Assembly: GCF_017571495.1 (NCBI RefSeq)
Contig: NZ_JAGETZ010000001.1
Location: 62,001-126,000 of the forward strand
Origin: Hymenobacter negativus
GTDB taxonomy: Bacteria; Bacteroidota; Bacteroidia; Cytophagales; Hymenobacteraceae
DNA: 64,000 nt
Reading direction: 5' to 3'
Under the pieces are notes generated by a model. That model saw only the letters and a list, made by a program, of their open reading frames with translations, did not search any database and was not told where the DNA came from. This document shows, piece by piece, positions 16,444 to 24,734 of this stretch. The number at the start of each line of letters is the position of its first letter. Position 1 is the stretch's first letter. The position numbers and the translations under genes are program-made.

Positions 16444-17442
16444 CTAGTGGCTACTTGCCACCGGCTGCTTCACCACCAGCTTATCACCGGAATCGTTGAC
16501 TTCCAGCAGCCGCGGCACTCGGATATACCTGCCGTTTACGTCCTTATGGCTGTGCACCGACATGAGCAGCTTGCCCTCGAAGGTGCGGAACAACATGCCG
16601 TGGCCGTAGTTGGGCGGGGTGATGGGGGCCTTTTCCTGCACCCAGGGGCCGTCGAGGGTACCACTGCTGGAATAAGCCACACCTTGCGTATACACGTCGT
16701 ATACCCAACTGGTCCAGAGCATGCCGAGCCGGCCGTTTTTGGTGCGAAACACCCAGGGCCCGTCGGTAACTTTATTGGGCCGGACGGGACCATTGCGCGG
16801 GTTTTCGCGGCTCCAGGGCGAGGCGCTGGCCTGAAACAGCACCTTGCCCGTGCCGAGGGTACCGGTCAGGTCCGGCTTCAGCAGAATTTTCTCCACGGTG
16901 CCGTCCATGTTCTGCAGCCATTCGTGGCAGTACACGAGGTAGGGCTTTTGGTCCTTATCAACCCAGAACGTACCGTCGAGGGTCGACTTGTTGGCCGGCA
17001 GGTAGGTGGCGTCCTTCATCGGCACGTAGGGGCCGGCGGGTTGGTTGCTGACCAGCACGTGGCTGGCCCGGCGTTCCACGGGCTTTCCCTGCACAGTATC
17101 GATGGTTAGGGCCGAGTTGGTGAAGGTGGCGAAGTAATAATACTTGCCTTTGTAGGCGTGAATTTCGGCGGCCCAAATCATCGGTTTCGGGCCCATCCAG
17201 GAGGCGGGGTCGGGTTGGGCTACGGTGTACGGGCCTTCCCACACCTTCAAATCTTTGCTTTTCCAGAGCTTGCCGCCCGTGCCCGTCATGTAGTAGGTGT
17301 GGCTGGGCTGGTCGGCCAGAATAAAGGGGTCGCTCAGCCGAATGGAATCCAGCGGAATATTTTTCCGGATGGGCTGAGGGGCTCCCTGAGCTGCTACCGC
17401 GAGCGGCAACAGTAGGCTAGCAAGTAAAGGGAAGTTTTTCAT
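16444..17442 (-). CDS. Glycoside hydrolase family 43 enzyme
   Basis: Last gene of the PUL operon. 332 residues with a signal peptide (MKNFPLLASLLLPLAVAAQ). The five-bladed propeller shows the catalytic base Asp in IRLSDPFIL (near residue 38), the pKa-modulating Asp in STLDGTFWVD (near 154) and the acid Glu in VYCHEWLQ (near 173). GH43 enzymes remove arabinofuranose, xylose, galactofuranose or exo-beta-1,3-galactose units. In this context arabinofuranosidase or a galactan-trimming activity fits; the subfamily cannot be fixed by eye. The ATG at 17442 heads the signal peptide. It begins 53 nt after the GH2 gene. Periplasmic or outer-membrane periplasmic face location is expected. Confidence 0.9.
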   Translation of the reverse strand: MKNFPLLASLLLPLAVAAQGAPQPIRKNIPLDSIRLSDPFILADQPSHTYYMTGTGGKLWKSKDLKVWEGPYTVAQPDPASWMGPKPMIWAAEIHAYKGKYYYFATFTNSALTIDTVQGKPVERRASHVLVSNQPAGPYVPMKDATYLPANKSTLDGTFWVDKDQKPYLVYCHEWLQNMDGTVEKILLKPDLTGTLGTGKVLFQASASPWSRENPRNGPVRPNKVTDGPWVFRTKNGRLGMLWTSWVYDVYTQGVAYSSSGTLDGPWVQEKAPITPPNYGHGMLFRTFEGKLLMSVHSHKDVNGRYIRVPRLLEVNDSGDKLVVKQPVASSH

Positions 17443-17495
17443 AGCGTTTGGTTGAAAGTCAAAGCGCATGGCCCAACATGGGGCCAGGGCGAACC

Positions 17496-19892
17496 CTACT
17501 CTGCCCGCAGTTCGGTGACGGCGGCGGGCAAGCCCGGTGCAGTGAGCGTGACGCTGATAGTGCCAGGACCAGTAGCTTGCACGTACACGAGCAGCCGGCC
17601 GTTGTGGGCGCGGTGCTGGGGTGTAGTGGGATTATCATGATTGGCCAAGTCGCCGTTTTCGATGCCCAGCAGCCGGGCGGGGCCGGTGAGGGCCACAGTT
17701 ATTTCATCGGTAGCGGTGAGGACGGGGCGGCCAGCCTCGTCTACAATGGTGACTTCCAACTGGGCCAGGCCGCAGGTTTTGCCGAGCAGGGTGCTACGGT
17801 CGGGCTTGAGCTGAATGGCAGCGGGCGCACCGGCGGTTTGCAGCTTCATTTCGCTCACTGCTTTGCCGCTGCGGTAGCCTTTGGCGGAGAGTTCGCCGGC
17901 GGCGTAGGGCACGTCCCAGGTGGGCTGGCGGCCGGTTTTCCGGCCCAATGACTGGCCATTTAGGAATAGCTCGGTGACCTCGTTGGTGGTGTAGGCCGTG
18001 ACGCGCACCTGGCTGGCGGCGGGCCAGTTCCACGTGGCGGTGCCGCGCTGGCGCCGGCTGGGTGTGGCCCCAGCCGCGGGCGCTTCGGCGGCTACCAGGT
18101 ACAGCATGGGGGCGCTGGTCCAGAGGCTTTGGCGGAGGTAAAACTCGGGCTTGGGAAAGCCGGCCAGGTCGAGCAAGCCGGCGCCGTTGGCCCGCTGGGG
18201 CCACTTACCAGCCTCGCCGAGGTAGTCGATGCCCGTCCAGAGGTATTGGGCCGAGACGTAGGCGTTGGAATCGACCGCGGCCCAGGCCTCGCGCGCCATG
18301 CCGTTTTCGCTGCCGTAGATGACGCGGTTGGGGTACTTCTGGTGGTCTTCGGGGTAGCGGAACTCCTGATAGTTGTAGCCCACCACGTCGAGCGCGGCCG
18401 GATAATCGGTGAAGTTGGTCATCACCACGCCGGCTAACGCCGCTGTGACGGGGCGCGAGTTGTCGGCCTTCTTCACGACGGCCGCCAAGCGCTTAGCAAT
18501 GGGGCCCATCTCGCTGGCGGGCGGGTGGTTGGGCAGGTAGCCTTTGCCGTAAATCTGGGGGTTGCGGCCGGTGTTCAGCACCTCGTGGGTGTAGGGGTCG
18601 TTGGGGTAGTCGATTTCGTTGCCGATGCTCCACATGATGATGCTGGGGCGGTTGCGGTTGCGCAGCACCATGTCGCGCAGGTCTCGCTCGCCCCATTCCT
18701 TGAAGTATTCGTGCGCGCCAAACTGCGCGGGCGTGCCCACGTTCCAGCCAGCCACCCACTTGTTCTTACCGTGCTCCCACTCGTCAAAGGCCTCGTCCAT
18801 CACCAGCAAGCCCAGCCGGTCGCAAAGCTGATAGAGGTAGTCGGCGTGCGGGTTGTGGCTCATGCGCAACGAGTTGCAGCCGCCCTCTTTCAGCTTCTGC
18901 AGGCGGCGCTCCCACACCTCAGGCGGCACGGCTACGCCCAGTGCGCCGGCGTCGTCGTGGATGCATAAGCCCTTCAGCTTCATGTTCTCGCCGTTCAGGA
19001 AAAAGCCCTCGTTGGCATCGAAGCGAATGGTGCGCACGCCCACTTCCTCAGCTACCTCATCGACGGGCTGGCCCGCAACGACCAGCGTGGTGCGCAGCCG
19101 GTACAGGTTGGGATGGGCCACGGACCACAGCGCGGGCTGCTTGATGGGAAACGTAAGATTGGCCATAGCATCGGTGCCGGGCTTGGCCGCGACCGTTTGC
19201 TTGGCCGTGGCCACGGTCTGGCCTTTGGCATCGAGCAAAGTGCTGGTGACGGTAACGCTGGCGGCGCTGGCCGAGGCGTTGGTGAAGCTCACTCCTACCC
19301 GGCCCGTGGCGGCGCCAGCGCTCACCGTGGGCGTGGTGAAGGCCACGCCCCAGGGGCGGATGTGCACGGGGGCGGTTGCCAGCAAATACATGTTGCGGTA
19401 GATACCTGAGCCGGTGTACCAGCGCGAATCGGCTGCTTCGTGGTGGTCGACTTTCACGGCCAACACGTTGGGGCCGGTAGCGCTCAGGAAAGGCGTCAGC
19501 TCATACTGAAAGGATGCGAAACCGCTGGGACGCTTGCCCAACGAATGGCCATTCAGCCACACCTCGCTGTTTTTGTACACGCCATCGAAGTAGATGAACA
19601 CCTTCTTGGCACGAAAGCCGGCGGGCACGGCAAACGTCTTTCGGTACCAGCCGATGCCACCCGGCAGGAAGGCCGTGGCGCTGGCCCACTCCTGGCTATA
19701 CGGCCCCTCGATGCTCCAGTCGTGCGGCAGGTCGAGGGTGCGCCAGTCCTTATCGGCAGCGCGGGGCTGCTCGCTGCCAGGCACGTCGCCGAGATGGAAT
19801 TTCCAATCAGCGTTGAAGAGGATTTGCTGGCGCTGGGCGTAGGATTGGTGGCCAAAGAGGCAGGCGATGAAGAGGATGAGAGCTGTTTTCAT
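17496..19892 (-). CDS. Glycoside hydrolase family 2 beta-galactosidase-type enzyme
   Basis: 798 residues with signal peptide (MKTALILFIACLFGHQSYAQ). Domain order: N-terminal sugar-binding jelly roll (LPHDWSIEGPYSQEW; FYKNSEVWLNG-type motif), immunoglobulin-like domain, TIM barrel with RMSHNPH, the acid/base Glu in WSIGNEI (near 424) and the nucleophile Glu in YGSENGMA (near 528), then C-terminal beta domains (DUF4982-like TNEVTELFLNGQSLGRK and a Big-like domain). This architecture is typical of Bacteroidota exo-acting beta-galactosidases and related GH2 enzymes. Fourth enzyme of the operon's five-gene tail, 63 nt after GH30. Likely removes terminal beta-galactose in the periplasm; beta-glucuronidase or mannosidase activity is not excluded. 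Confidence 0.92.
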   Translation of the reverse strand: MKTALILFIACLFGHQSYAQRQQILFNADWKFHLGDVPGSEQPRAADKDWRTLDLPHDWSIEGPYSQEWASATAFLPGGIGWYRKTFAVPAGFRAKKVFIYFDGVYKNSEVWLNGHSLGKRPSGFASFQYELTPFLSATGPNVLAVKVDHHEAADSRWYTGSGIYRNMYLLATAPVHIRPWGVAFTTPTVSAGAATGRVGVSFTNASASAASVTVTSTLLDAKGQTVATAKQTVAAKPGTDAMANLTFPIKQPALWSVAHPNLYRLRTTLVVAGQPVDEVAEEVGVRTIRFDANEGFFLNGENMKLKGLCIHDDAGALGVAVPPEVWERRLQKLKEGGCNSLRMSHNPHADYLYQLCDRLGLLVMDEAFDEWEHGKNKWVAGWNVGTPAQFGAHEYFKEWGERDLRDMVLRNRNRPSIIMWSIGNEIDYPNDPYTHEVLNTGRNPQIYGKGYLPNHPPASEMGPIAKRLAAVVKKADNSRPVTAALAGVVMTNFTDYPAALDVVGYNYQEFRYPEDHQKYPNRVIYGSENGMAREAWAAVDSNAYVSAQYLWTGIDYLGEAGKWPQRANGAGLLDLAGFPKPEFYLRQSLWTSAPMLYLVAAEAPAAGATPSRRQRGTATWNWPAASQVRVTAYTTNEVTELFLNGQSLGRKTGRQPTWDVPYAAGELSAKGYRSGKAVSEMKLQTAGAPAAIQLKPDRSTLLGKTCGLAQLEVTIVDEAGRPVLTATDEITVALTGPARLLGIENGDLANHDNPTTPQHRAHNGRLLVYVQATGPGTISVTLTAPGLPAAVTELRAE

Positions 19893-19955
19893 TGGGCGGG
19901 ATTTGGAGGAAGGTGTAGATGACTGCGCGGGCGTTGGACCCCACCCGCGGCCCGG

Positions 19956-21488
19956 TTAGCGCAGTTCGCTCACCAGCGTGGTGATGGACCGCGGGGCCAC
20001 CGGCAGCGGCTGGCCCGCCGGCACAGCCGGACCGGGTTGCAAATCGGCCGTGGCGGAGGTGACGTAGGGCTTGCCTGCGCCCAGCCGGCCGCTGCTCAGC
20101 ACGAGTTGCACGGTAGCGGGCGTGTCAAAATCATTCACCACGACGGTTACCAGCTGCTTGCCATTGGGGCTTTTGTAGGCCGAAACCAAGGGTTGGCCGG
20201 CCCTGACCGAGTCGGCTAGTTGGGCGTGGAGGCGGATGGCACCGGGGCGCAGGTAGCGGCTGTAGTTGCCCAAGGCCCAGAGCATTTTGCTGGATTGATA
20301 CGTGCCGTCGGTCTTCTTTTGGTCGATGTACACGAGGCCGTCCTTGTAGTCGTAAGGCGAGATGGCCAGCCACCATTGCCAGGCGGCGGCATTGCCCACG
20401 GCCAGGTCGGTGTGAATGACACGGGCCAGATATAGCGCCGGCTTCATTCCCAAGTCGCGCGGCCCGCCGTTGATTTCGCCCGCGTTATCACCCAAAATGC
20501 AGTATTCCGATTGCCAGTAAGTCAAGCCTTTCACAGCTGCTACCCGGGCCGCTAGCTGCCTGCGCGTGGCCACGGCCGTGGCGGCGGGCGAGGTGGTGAA
20601 GTAGCTGTGCCCCGCGATGATGGGCGCGACCTGAGATGTACCACCTATGTAAGTCGGCGCGGTTTTATCGCCGAAGAAGGCGGCCAGCTGGTCGCCCCGG
20701 CCGGGCTTGTCGGCGGTGGTGAAGAGGTAGTCGAGTTTGCCAGCCTCCGTTACCAGTACTTTGGTGGGCAGGCGCTGGGCGGCCAGGGCGGCGCTGCTGG
20801 CTTTGGCCACGCCAGCTATTTCGGTGTTGCGGAAGGGGCTGCCCTCCTGCCCGCCGCCGCTCCAGTCCCATTGCGGCTCGTTGATGGGACTGAGGTAGTC
20901 GAAGGTGATGCCAGTGGCCTGACGTATGCCTTGCACTACGGTGGCGCAATAGGTGCCCAGGGCGGCGTAGTTGGCGGGGGCCAGGTTGGTTTGGTCGTCT
21001 TTAGCGTAGGCTTTTCGGGTGATGGTGAGCGACACCGGCGGGCTGTTCAGGAAGCCCAAAAACTGCTTCACACCGCGCTGCTGGGCTGCTTTCAGAAACC
21101 ACAGTTGCCCGGCCTGCCGCGTGAAATCATAGCGGCCTTCCGGCGTGAGGAACGACTCGGCGCGTCGCCACTCGTCCTTGATGCCGCTGGCGTCGCCCTG
21201 CTCGGCGCTGCCCGCCCCGATGTTGAAGCGCCACATCGACAGACCAATGCCTTTCTCCTGGCTGAAGAGCAAGTCGGCAATGGCTTCCTTTTTGGCCGTC
21301 GGCCAGTTGCCCACAAACTGGCAGGACCACGCATCGGAGGCGGCAAAGTTGGCAATGGTCTGCTGGGGCTTGGCCGCATCAATGCGCACGGTGGTAACGA
21401 CGGGAGCCTGCCCGGCGGCAGCACTCGCCGCACCCAGCAGCACGGCGGTGAGCAAAGCAGCTGTTTTTATTTTCAGGGGAAAGGGCAT
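19956..21488 (-). CDS. Glycoside hydrolase family 30, endo-beta-1,6-galactanase-like
   Basis: 510 residues with signal peptide (up to about residue 27). The barrel starts with PQQTIANFAASDAWSC and SMWRFNIGAGS; the catalytic acid/base Glu is in SPINEPQWDW (near 203) and the nucleophile Glu in YWQSEYCIL (near 327). The C-terminal beta-sandwich (about 400-510) is the GH30 side domain ending ITTLVSELR. The NEPQWDW context and the LNSPPVSLT segment resemble the endo-beta-1,6-galactanase branch of GH30, which hydrolyses type II arabinogalactan side chains. Assignment to that branch is by recall, not by search. Periplasmic or surface; 91 nt after the GH5 gene in the operon. Confidence 0.88.
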   Translation of the reverse strand: MPFPLKIKTAALLTAVLLGAASAAAGQAPVVTTVRIDAAKPQQTIANFAASDAWSCQFVGNWPTAKKEAIADLLFSQEKGIGLSMWRFNIGAGSAEQGDASGIKDEWRRAESFLTPEGRYDFTRQAGQLWFLKAAQQRGVKQFLGFLNSPPVSLTITRKAYAKDDQTNLAPANYAALGTYCATVVQGIRQATGITFDYLSPINEPQWDWSGGGQEGSPFRNTEIAGVAKASSAALAAQRLPTKVLVTEAGKLDYLFTTADKPGRGDQLAAFFGDKTAPTYIGGTSQVAPIIAGHSYFTTSPAATAVATRRQLAARVAAVKGLTYWQSEYCILGDNAGEINGGPRDLGMKPALYLARVIHTDLAVGNAAAWQWWLAISPYDYKDGLVYIDQKKTDGTYQSSKMLWALGNYSRYLRPGAIRLHAQLADSVRAGQPLVSAYKSPNGKQLVTVVVNDFDTPATVQLVLSSGRLGAGKPYVTSATADLQPGPAVPAGQPLPVAPRSITTLVSELR

Positions 21489-21579
21489 TGGGAAAGGTTT
21501 AAACAGGTAGCCCGGCTACTTCTGCGGGATGCGAGAAGTGGCCGGACTGGAAAAGTTGGGGTGGGTAGCTGCGGCTACC

Positions 21580-23079
21580 TTACTGCTGCCATACCAGCCA
21601 TTGCTGGTTGTTGCCACCATTCGGGGTGTACTGGATGATGTTGGCGCCGGCGGTGGTCGAGCGGCCGTTCACATCGAGTACCTGCGGGGTGCTGTTGCGG
21701 TTCGTGATTTTGTAGTAGCCCTCGGCGTTGGCGGCGAGTTGCCACTGCTGGCTGTTGCCGCTGCCCACGGTATTCTGCACCACGCTGGCGGCGGGCGCGG
21801 TCGAGCTGCTCATCACGTCGAGGGCCAGGTTGCTGTTGCGATTCAGCAGCTGGTAGCCGCCGGTGGCGGCCTGAAACTTCCACTGCTGGTTGTTGCCGCC
21901 GTTGCCGGGGTACTGAATGGTGGGAGCCATAACGGCCGTGGAGGCATTGTTCACGTCCACCACCTGGCCGCTGTTGCGGTTGATGAGGCGGTAGTAGGCA
22001 GTGGGGTAAAAGGCATCGGTACCGCCCGCGCCGCTGCCCCAGGCAAACTGCACGCGGCCCAGGCCCGAGGCATTGCTGATGGATGTGTTGCGCCCATCAA
22101 ACTGCAGCAGGCTGTAGGAATCGCCGGTGCGCAAGCCGGGCCAGTACACGCTGGCAATGCCCTTCTGCCGGCAATAATTGGTGATGCCCAGCAGGTACGA
22201 CTTCTTCACATCGCCCTCGATGGCGCTGTTGAAGTTCACGCCCGTAGTCAGGAAAGCGCCGTACTCCGTGAGCACCGCCCGGCTGGCGTAGCTGCCCAGG
22301 TTGGCCGCGAAGGCATTTTCCCAGCTGGCGGCCGTGTTGGTGGGGTTGTTGTAGAAAAAGTCGTAGAGGTGAATGGACAGCAAGCAGTTACTAAAGCGGC
22401 TGTCGGCCCCGATTCCCTTGATGTCCTGCGCATAGCCCAGGCCGTCGAGCAGCACGCGGCTGCGCGGCACGCTGGGGTAGCGGCTCAACCAGTCGGCGTA
22501 GAGGCTGCCCAAATTGGTCAGCGTATAACCGTGGGGCTCATTGAAAACCTCAAAATACACGTTGGCATTGCTGCCGTATTTGGCGACAACGGTTTGCCAC
22601 ATGTTGAAAAACTGCGTGTTGTCGTCCACCAGCCCGTTGCGCGAGGAATTGCCTTCCCAGCAGGCCAGTATTACCTTCATGCCCTTGCCCAGGGCCTTGT
22701 CGATGGCGCCCGTGTAGGGCGTCCAGCTGCTGCCCGATACCGTGACCGGGTTGATGGGCATGCGCACCGTGTTGGCGCTGGTGCGACTGAGAAAGCCGTT
22801 GATGATGAGGTCAGTTTTGGTCTGGACGGTGGCATAATCGTCGCCCGCTGCCAGGCCTGACAACACCAGTGCATCGTCCACGAAATTGTCGCGCGGGTCG
22901 GCCCAGTTAAGGCCGGCGATGCCCGCCGCGCCCAGGCCCGTAATAGGCGTATAGACCACCGGCTCATCAACCGGAACGGGCGTATCTGCCTCTTTTTCTT
23001 TGGAGCAGCCGAATGATAGCGCCGCCAGCAGCAGGAAGGCACGGCCAAAAATCGGCAGGGCTCGGTAGGAATTCTCCAT
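21580..23079 (-). CDS. Lipoprotein GH5 glycanase with C-terminal ricin-type (CBM13) module
   Basis: 499 residues. A lipoprotein signal (LAALSFGC, Cys near 25) with a following KEKEAD acidic stretch suggests surface display. The GH5 barrel has the acid/base Glu in FNEPHG (near 180) and the nucleophile Glu in VLTEYGAF (near 271). After about residue 355 comes a ricin B-like trefoil with three repeats each ending in a QQW motif (NNQQWKF, NSQQWQL, NNQQWLV). A GH5 enzyme joined to a CBM13 is the layout of a characterised Streptomyces endo-beta-1,6-galactanase, which would fit the PUL, but the GH5 subfamily is unverified and mannanase or glucanase activity is possible. It follows susD after an 88-nt gap that holds a strong hairpin. 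Confidence 0.9.
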   Translation of the reverse strand: MENSYRALPIFGRAFLLLAALSFGCSKEKEADTPVPVDEPVVYTPITGLGAAGIAGLNWADPRDNFVDDALVLSGLAAGDDYATVQTKTDLIINGFLSRTSANTVRMPINPVTVSGSSWTPYTGAIDKALGKGMKVILACWEGNSSRNGLVDDNTQFFNMWQTVVAKYGSNANVYFEVFNEPHGYTLTNLGSLYADWLSRYPSVPRSRVLLDGLGYAQDIKGIGADSRFSNCLLSIHLYDFFYNNPTNTAASWENAFAANLGSYASRAVLTEYGAFLTTGVNFNSAIEGDVKKSYLLGITNYCRQKGIASVYWPGLRTGDSYSLLQFDGRNTSISNASGLGRVQFAWGSGAGGTDAFYPTAYYRLINRNSGQVVDVNNASTAVMAPTIQYPGNGGNNQQWKFQAATGGYQLLNRNSNLALDVMSSSTAPAASVVQNTVGSGNSQQWQLAANAEGYYKITNRNSTPQVLDVNGRSTTAGANIIQYTPNGGNNQQWLVWQQ

Positions 23080-23130
23080 AATTTGGGTGGGAAAGGAGGT
23101 AGGATAACAGACGGGACTTTGGCAAAACCG

Positions 23131-23162
23131 AAATGGGCTGCCTCAACCGAGGCAGCCCATTT
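23131..23162 (-). promoter_or_regulatory. Intercistronic hairpin between susD and GH5
   Basis: A 14-bp perfect stem (23131-23144 with 23149-23162) and 4-nt loop, starting 5 nt after the susD stop. There is only a weak T stretch after it, so partial termination or 3'-end mRNA protection of the susCD part is more likely than full termination. Confidence 0.65.
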
Positions 23163-23167
23163 GCTAG

Positions 23168-24712
23168 CTAGTAGCCCGGATTCTGCGTGACGTTGCCGCC
23201 CGAAAGCTGAATCTGGGGCGTTGGAATTGGGAACAGGTTGTTCTTCTCCGAAATCTGGTCTTTCACCTTGCCGCGGTCGTAGGGGTCGGTGCTGGTGAGC
23301 TGCGAGGCGTTGAAGGCCTGCATCACGGCCACGAGGCGCTTTTGGCGCACCAGGTCGTAGTAGCGGTGGCCTTCCATGGCCAGCTCCAGGCGGCGCTCCA
23401 GCCAGATGTGGTTGAGCAGTGCCGTGCCCGTTGAGGTACGGGGCAGCACCGTGCCGGGCTGCAGGCGGTTGGCGCGGGCCCGTACCAGGTTCAACGACGA
23501 CAGGGCTTTCGACTCCTGGCCCAGGCGGTACGAGGCCTCGGCATGCATCAGCAGCAAGTCGGCGTAGCGCAGCTCGATGCGGTTGAGGGGCGAGTGGTTC
23601 GACTCGTTGGCGGGGCGGTTGGCCACCGGCAGGAACATCTTGCGGCTGATGCGACCCGACTCGTTTTCCGAGGGCTTGGTATCGTAGTTCGAGTAATCGA
23701 AACCGGCCGTGCGGGGGCCCACGTTGTCGCCCTGCTTGATGATGGTCCACTGCCGGCGCGGGTCATTCTCCTGAATGAAGGCCTGCTCCAAGTTGCTGGT
23801 GGGCGTGTTGAAGCCCCAGCCACCGTCGGCGCGGCTGCGCATGACCACCGTGAGGGACGTACCGACGTTGAAAGTCTGGTCGGCACTGTAGTTCAGCTCA
23901 AAAATGGACTCCGGCCCGTTGGGGTTGTTCACGTTCCAGATGTTGCTGAACTCGCCGCTCAGGTTGTACTGGTTCGAATTCATCACCGTCTCGGCGGCCG
24001 TCTGGGCCAGGGCCCACTGCTCGGTGAAGAGGTAAGCCTTGGCCAGGTAGGCATTGGCCGAGCCCTTGGTGGCGCGGCCCAGGTCGATGGTGGCACGGGC
24101 GCTTTTCTCGGGCAGAACGGCGGCCGCGTCTTTCAAATCATTGATAATTTGGGCATAGACCTCAGCCGCCGAAGCCCGTTTCAAGGCTAGCGCCTCGCTG
24201 GGGGCAACAGGCGTAAGCACCAGCGGCACCCCGCCGTAGCCCTTCACCAGCTCGAAATAGTTGTAGGCCCGGATGAACTTCGCCTCCCCCAGCAGCTGGT
24301 CCTTCAGCGTAGCATCAATAGGAGCCTTGGCGATGCCTACCAGGGCGGCGTTGCAGTTGCCAATAGCCTGGTAGATGTGTGTGTAGCGGTTATCGAACCA
24401 CTCGTTGTTTGGCAGCCAGAAGAAGCGGGCAAAATCGCCGAACTCGCGCTGGTCGCCGGCAATGGCGTTACCCTTCCAGGCATCGTCCGAGCCGGCATCG
24501 CCAAACATGCGGGTGCGGTCAATTTTCCACCAGTCGTCTTGGTCGCTCAGGGAGTAGCACCCCATTACGGCCGCCTTGCACTCATCGGCGTTGGAGTAGT
24601 AGTTGTTAACGTTTTGCTGGCCCTGCGGGGGCTCGTCGAGGAAGTCTTTGCAGCTTTGCAGGCTCAGGCCCAGGCCCATCATCAGGGCAAGCGTAAGGCG
24701 GATATTTTTCAT
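23168..24712 (-). CDS. SusD/RagB-family starch-binding-like outer-membrane lipoprotein
   Basis: 514 residues, surface glycan-binding partner of the SusC transporter. Lipoprotein signal MKNIRLTLALMMGLGLSLQSC with Cys at 20, then KDFLDEPPQGQ typical of the family start. Tetratricopeptide-like helices follow (FIRAYNYFELVKGYGGVPLVL, the SusD signature; ANAYLAKAYLFTEQW), and the C-terminal RagB/SusD region holds LRYADLLLMHAEA-type sequence (RIELRYADLLLMHAEASYRLG) and the family ending with WLERRLELAMEGHRYYDLVR. Starts 22 nt after susC, so it is translated from the same mRNA. Binds polymer and acts as the lid of the SusC barrel. Confidence 0.96.
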   Translation of the reverse strand: MKNIRLTLALMMGLGLSLQSCKDFLDEPPQGQQNVNNYYSNADECKAAVMGCYSLSDQDDWWKIDRTRMFGDAGSDDAWKGNAIAGDQREFGDFARFFWLPNNEWFDNRYTHIYQAIGNCNAALVGIAKAPIDATLKDQLLGEAKFIRAYNYFELVKGYGGVPLVLTPVAPSEALALKRASAAEVYAQIINDLKDAAAVLPEKSARATIDLGRATKGSANAYLAKAYLFTEQWALAQTAAETVMNSNQYNLSGEFSNIWNVNNPNGPESIFELNYSADQTFNVGTSLTVVMRSRADGGWGFNTPTSNLEQAFIQENDPRRQWTIIKQGDNVGPRTAGFDYSNYDTKPSENESGRISRKMFLPVANRPANESNHSPLNRIELRYADLLLMHAEASYRLGQESKALSSLNLVRARANRLQPGTVLPRTSTGTALLNHIWLERRLELAMEGHRYYDLVRQKRLVAVMQAFNASQLTSTDPYDRGKVKDQISEKNNLFPIPTPQIQLSGGNVTQNPGY

Positions 24713-24734
24713 GACAGTGGCGGGTGGGAGTTGA

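Noticed and set aside
20607..21638. 343-codon open frame antisense to GH30
   Set aside because: GH30 with both catalytic residues is on the other strand; the antisense frame shows no domain.
21529..22860. 443-codon open frame antisense to the GH5 gene
   Set aside because: It overlaps a clear GH5/ricin gene and its translation is a low-complexity Ala/Gly/Val shadow.
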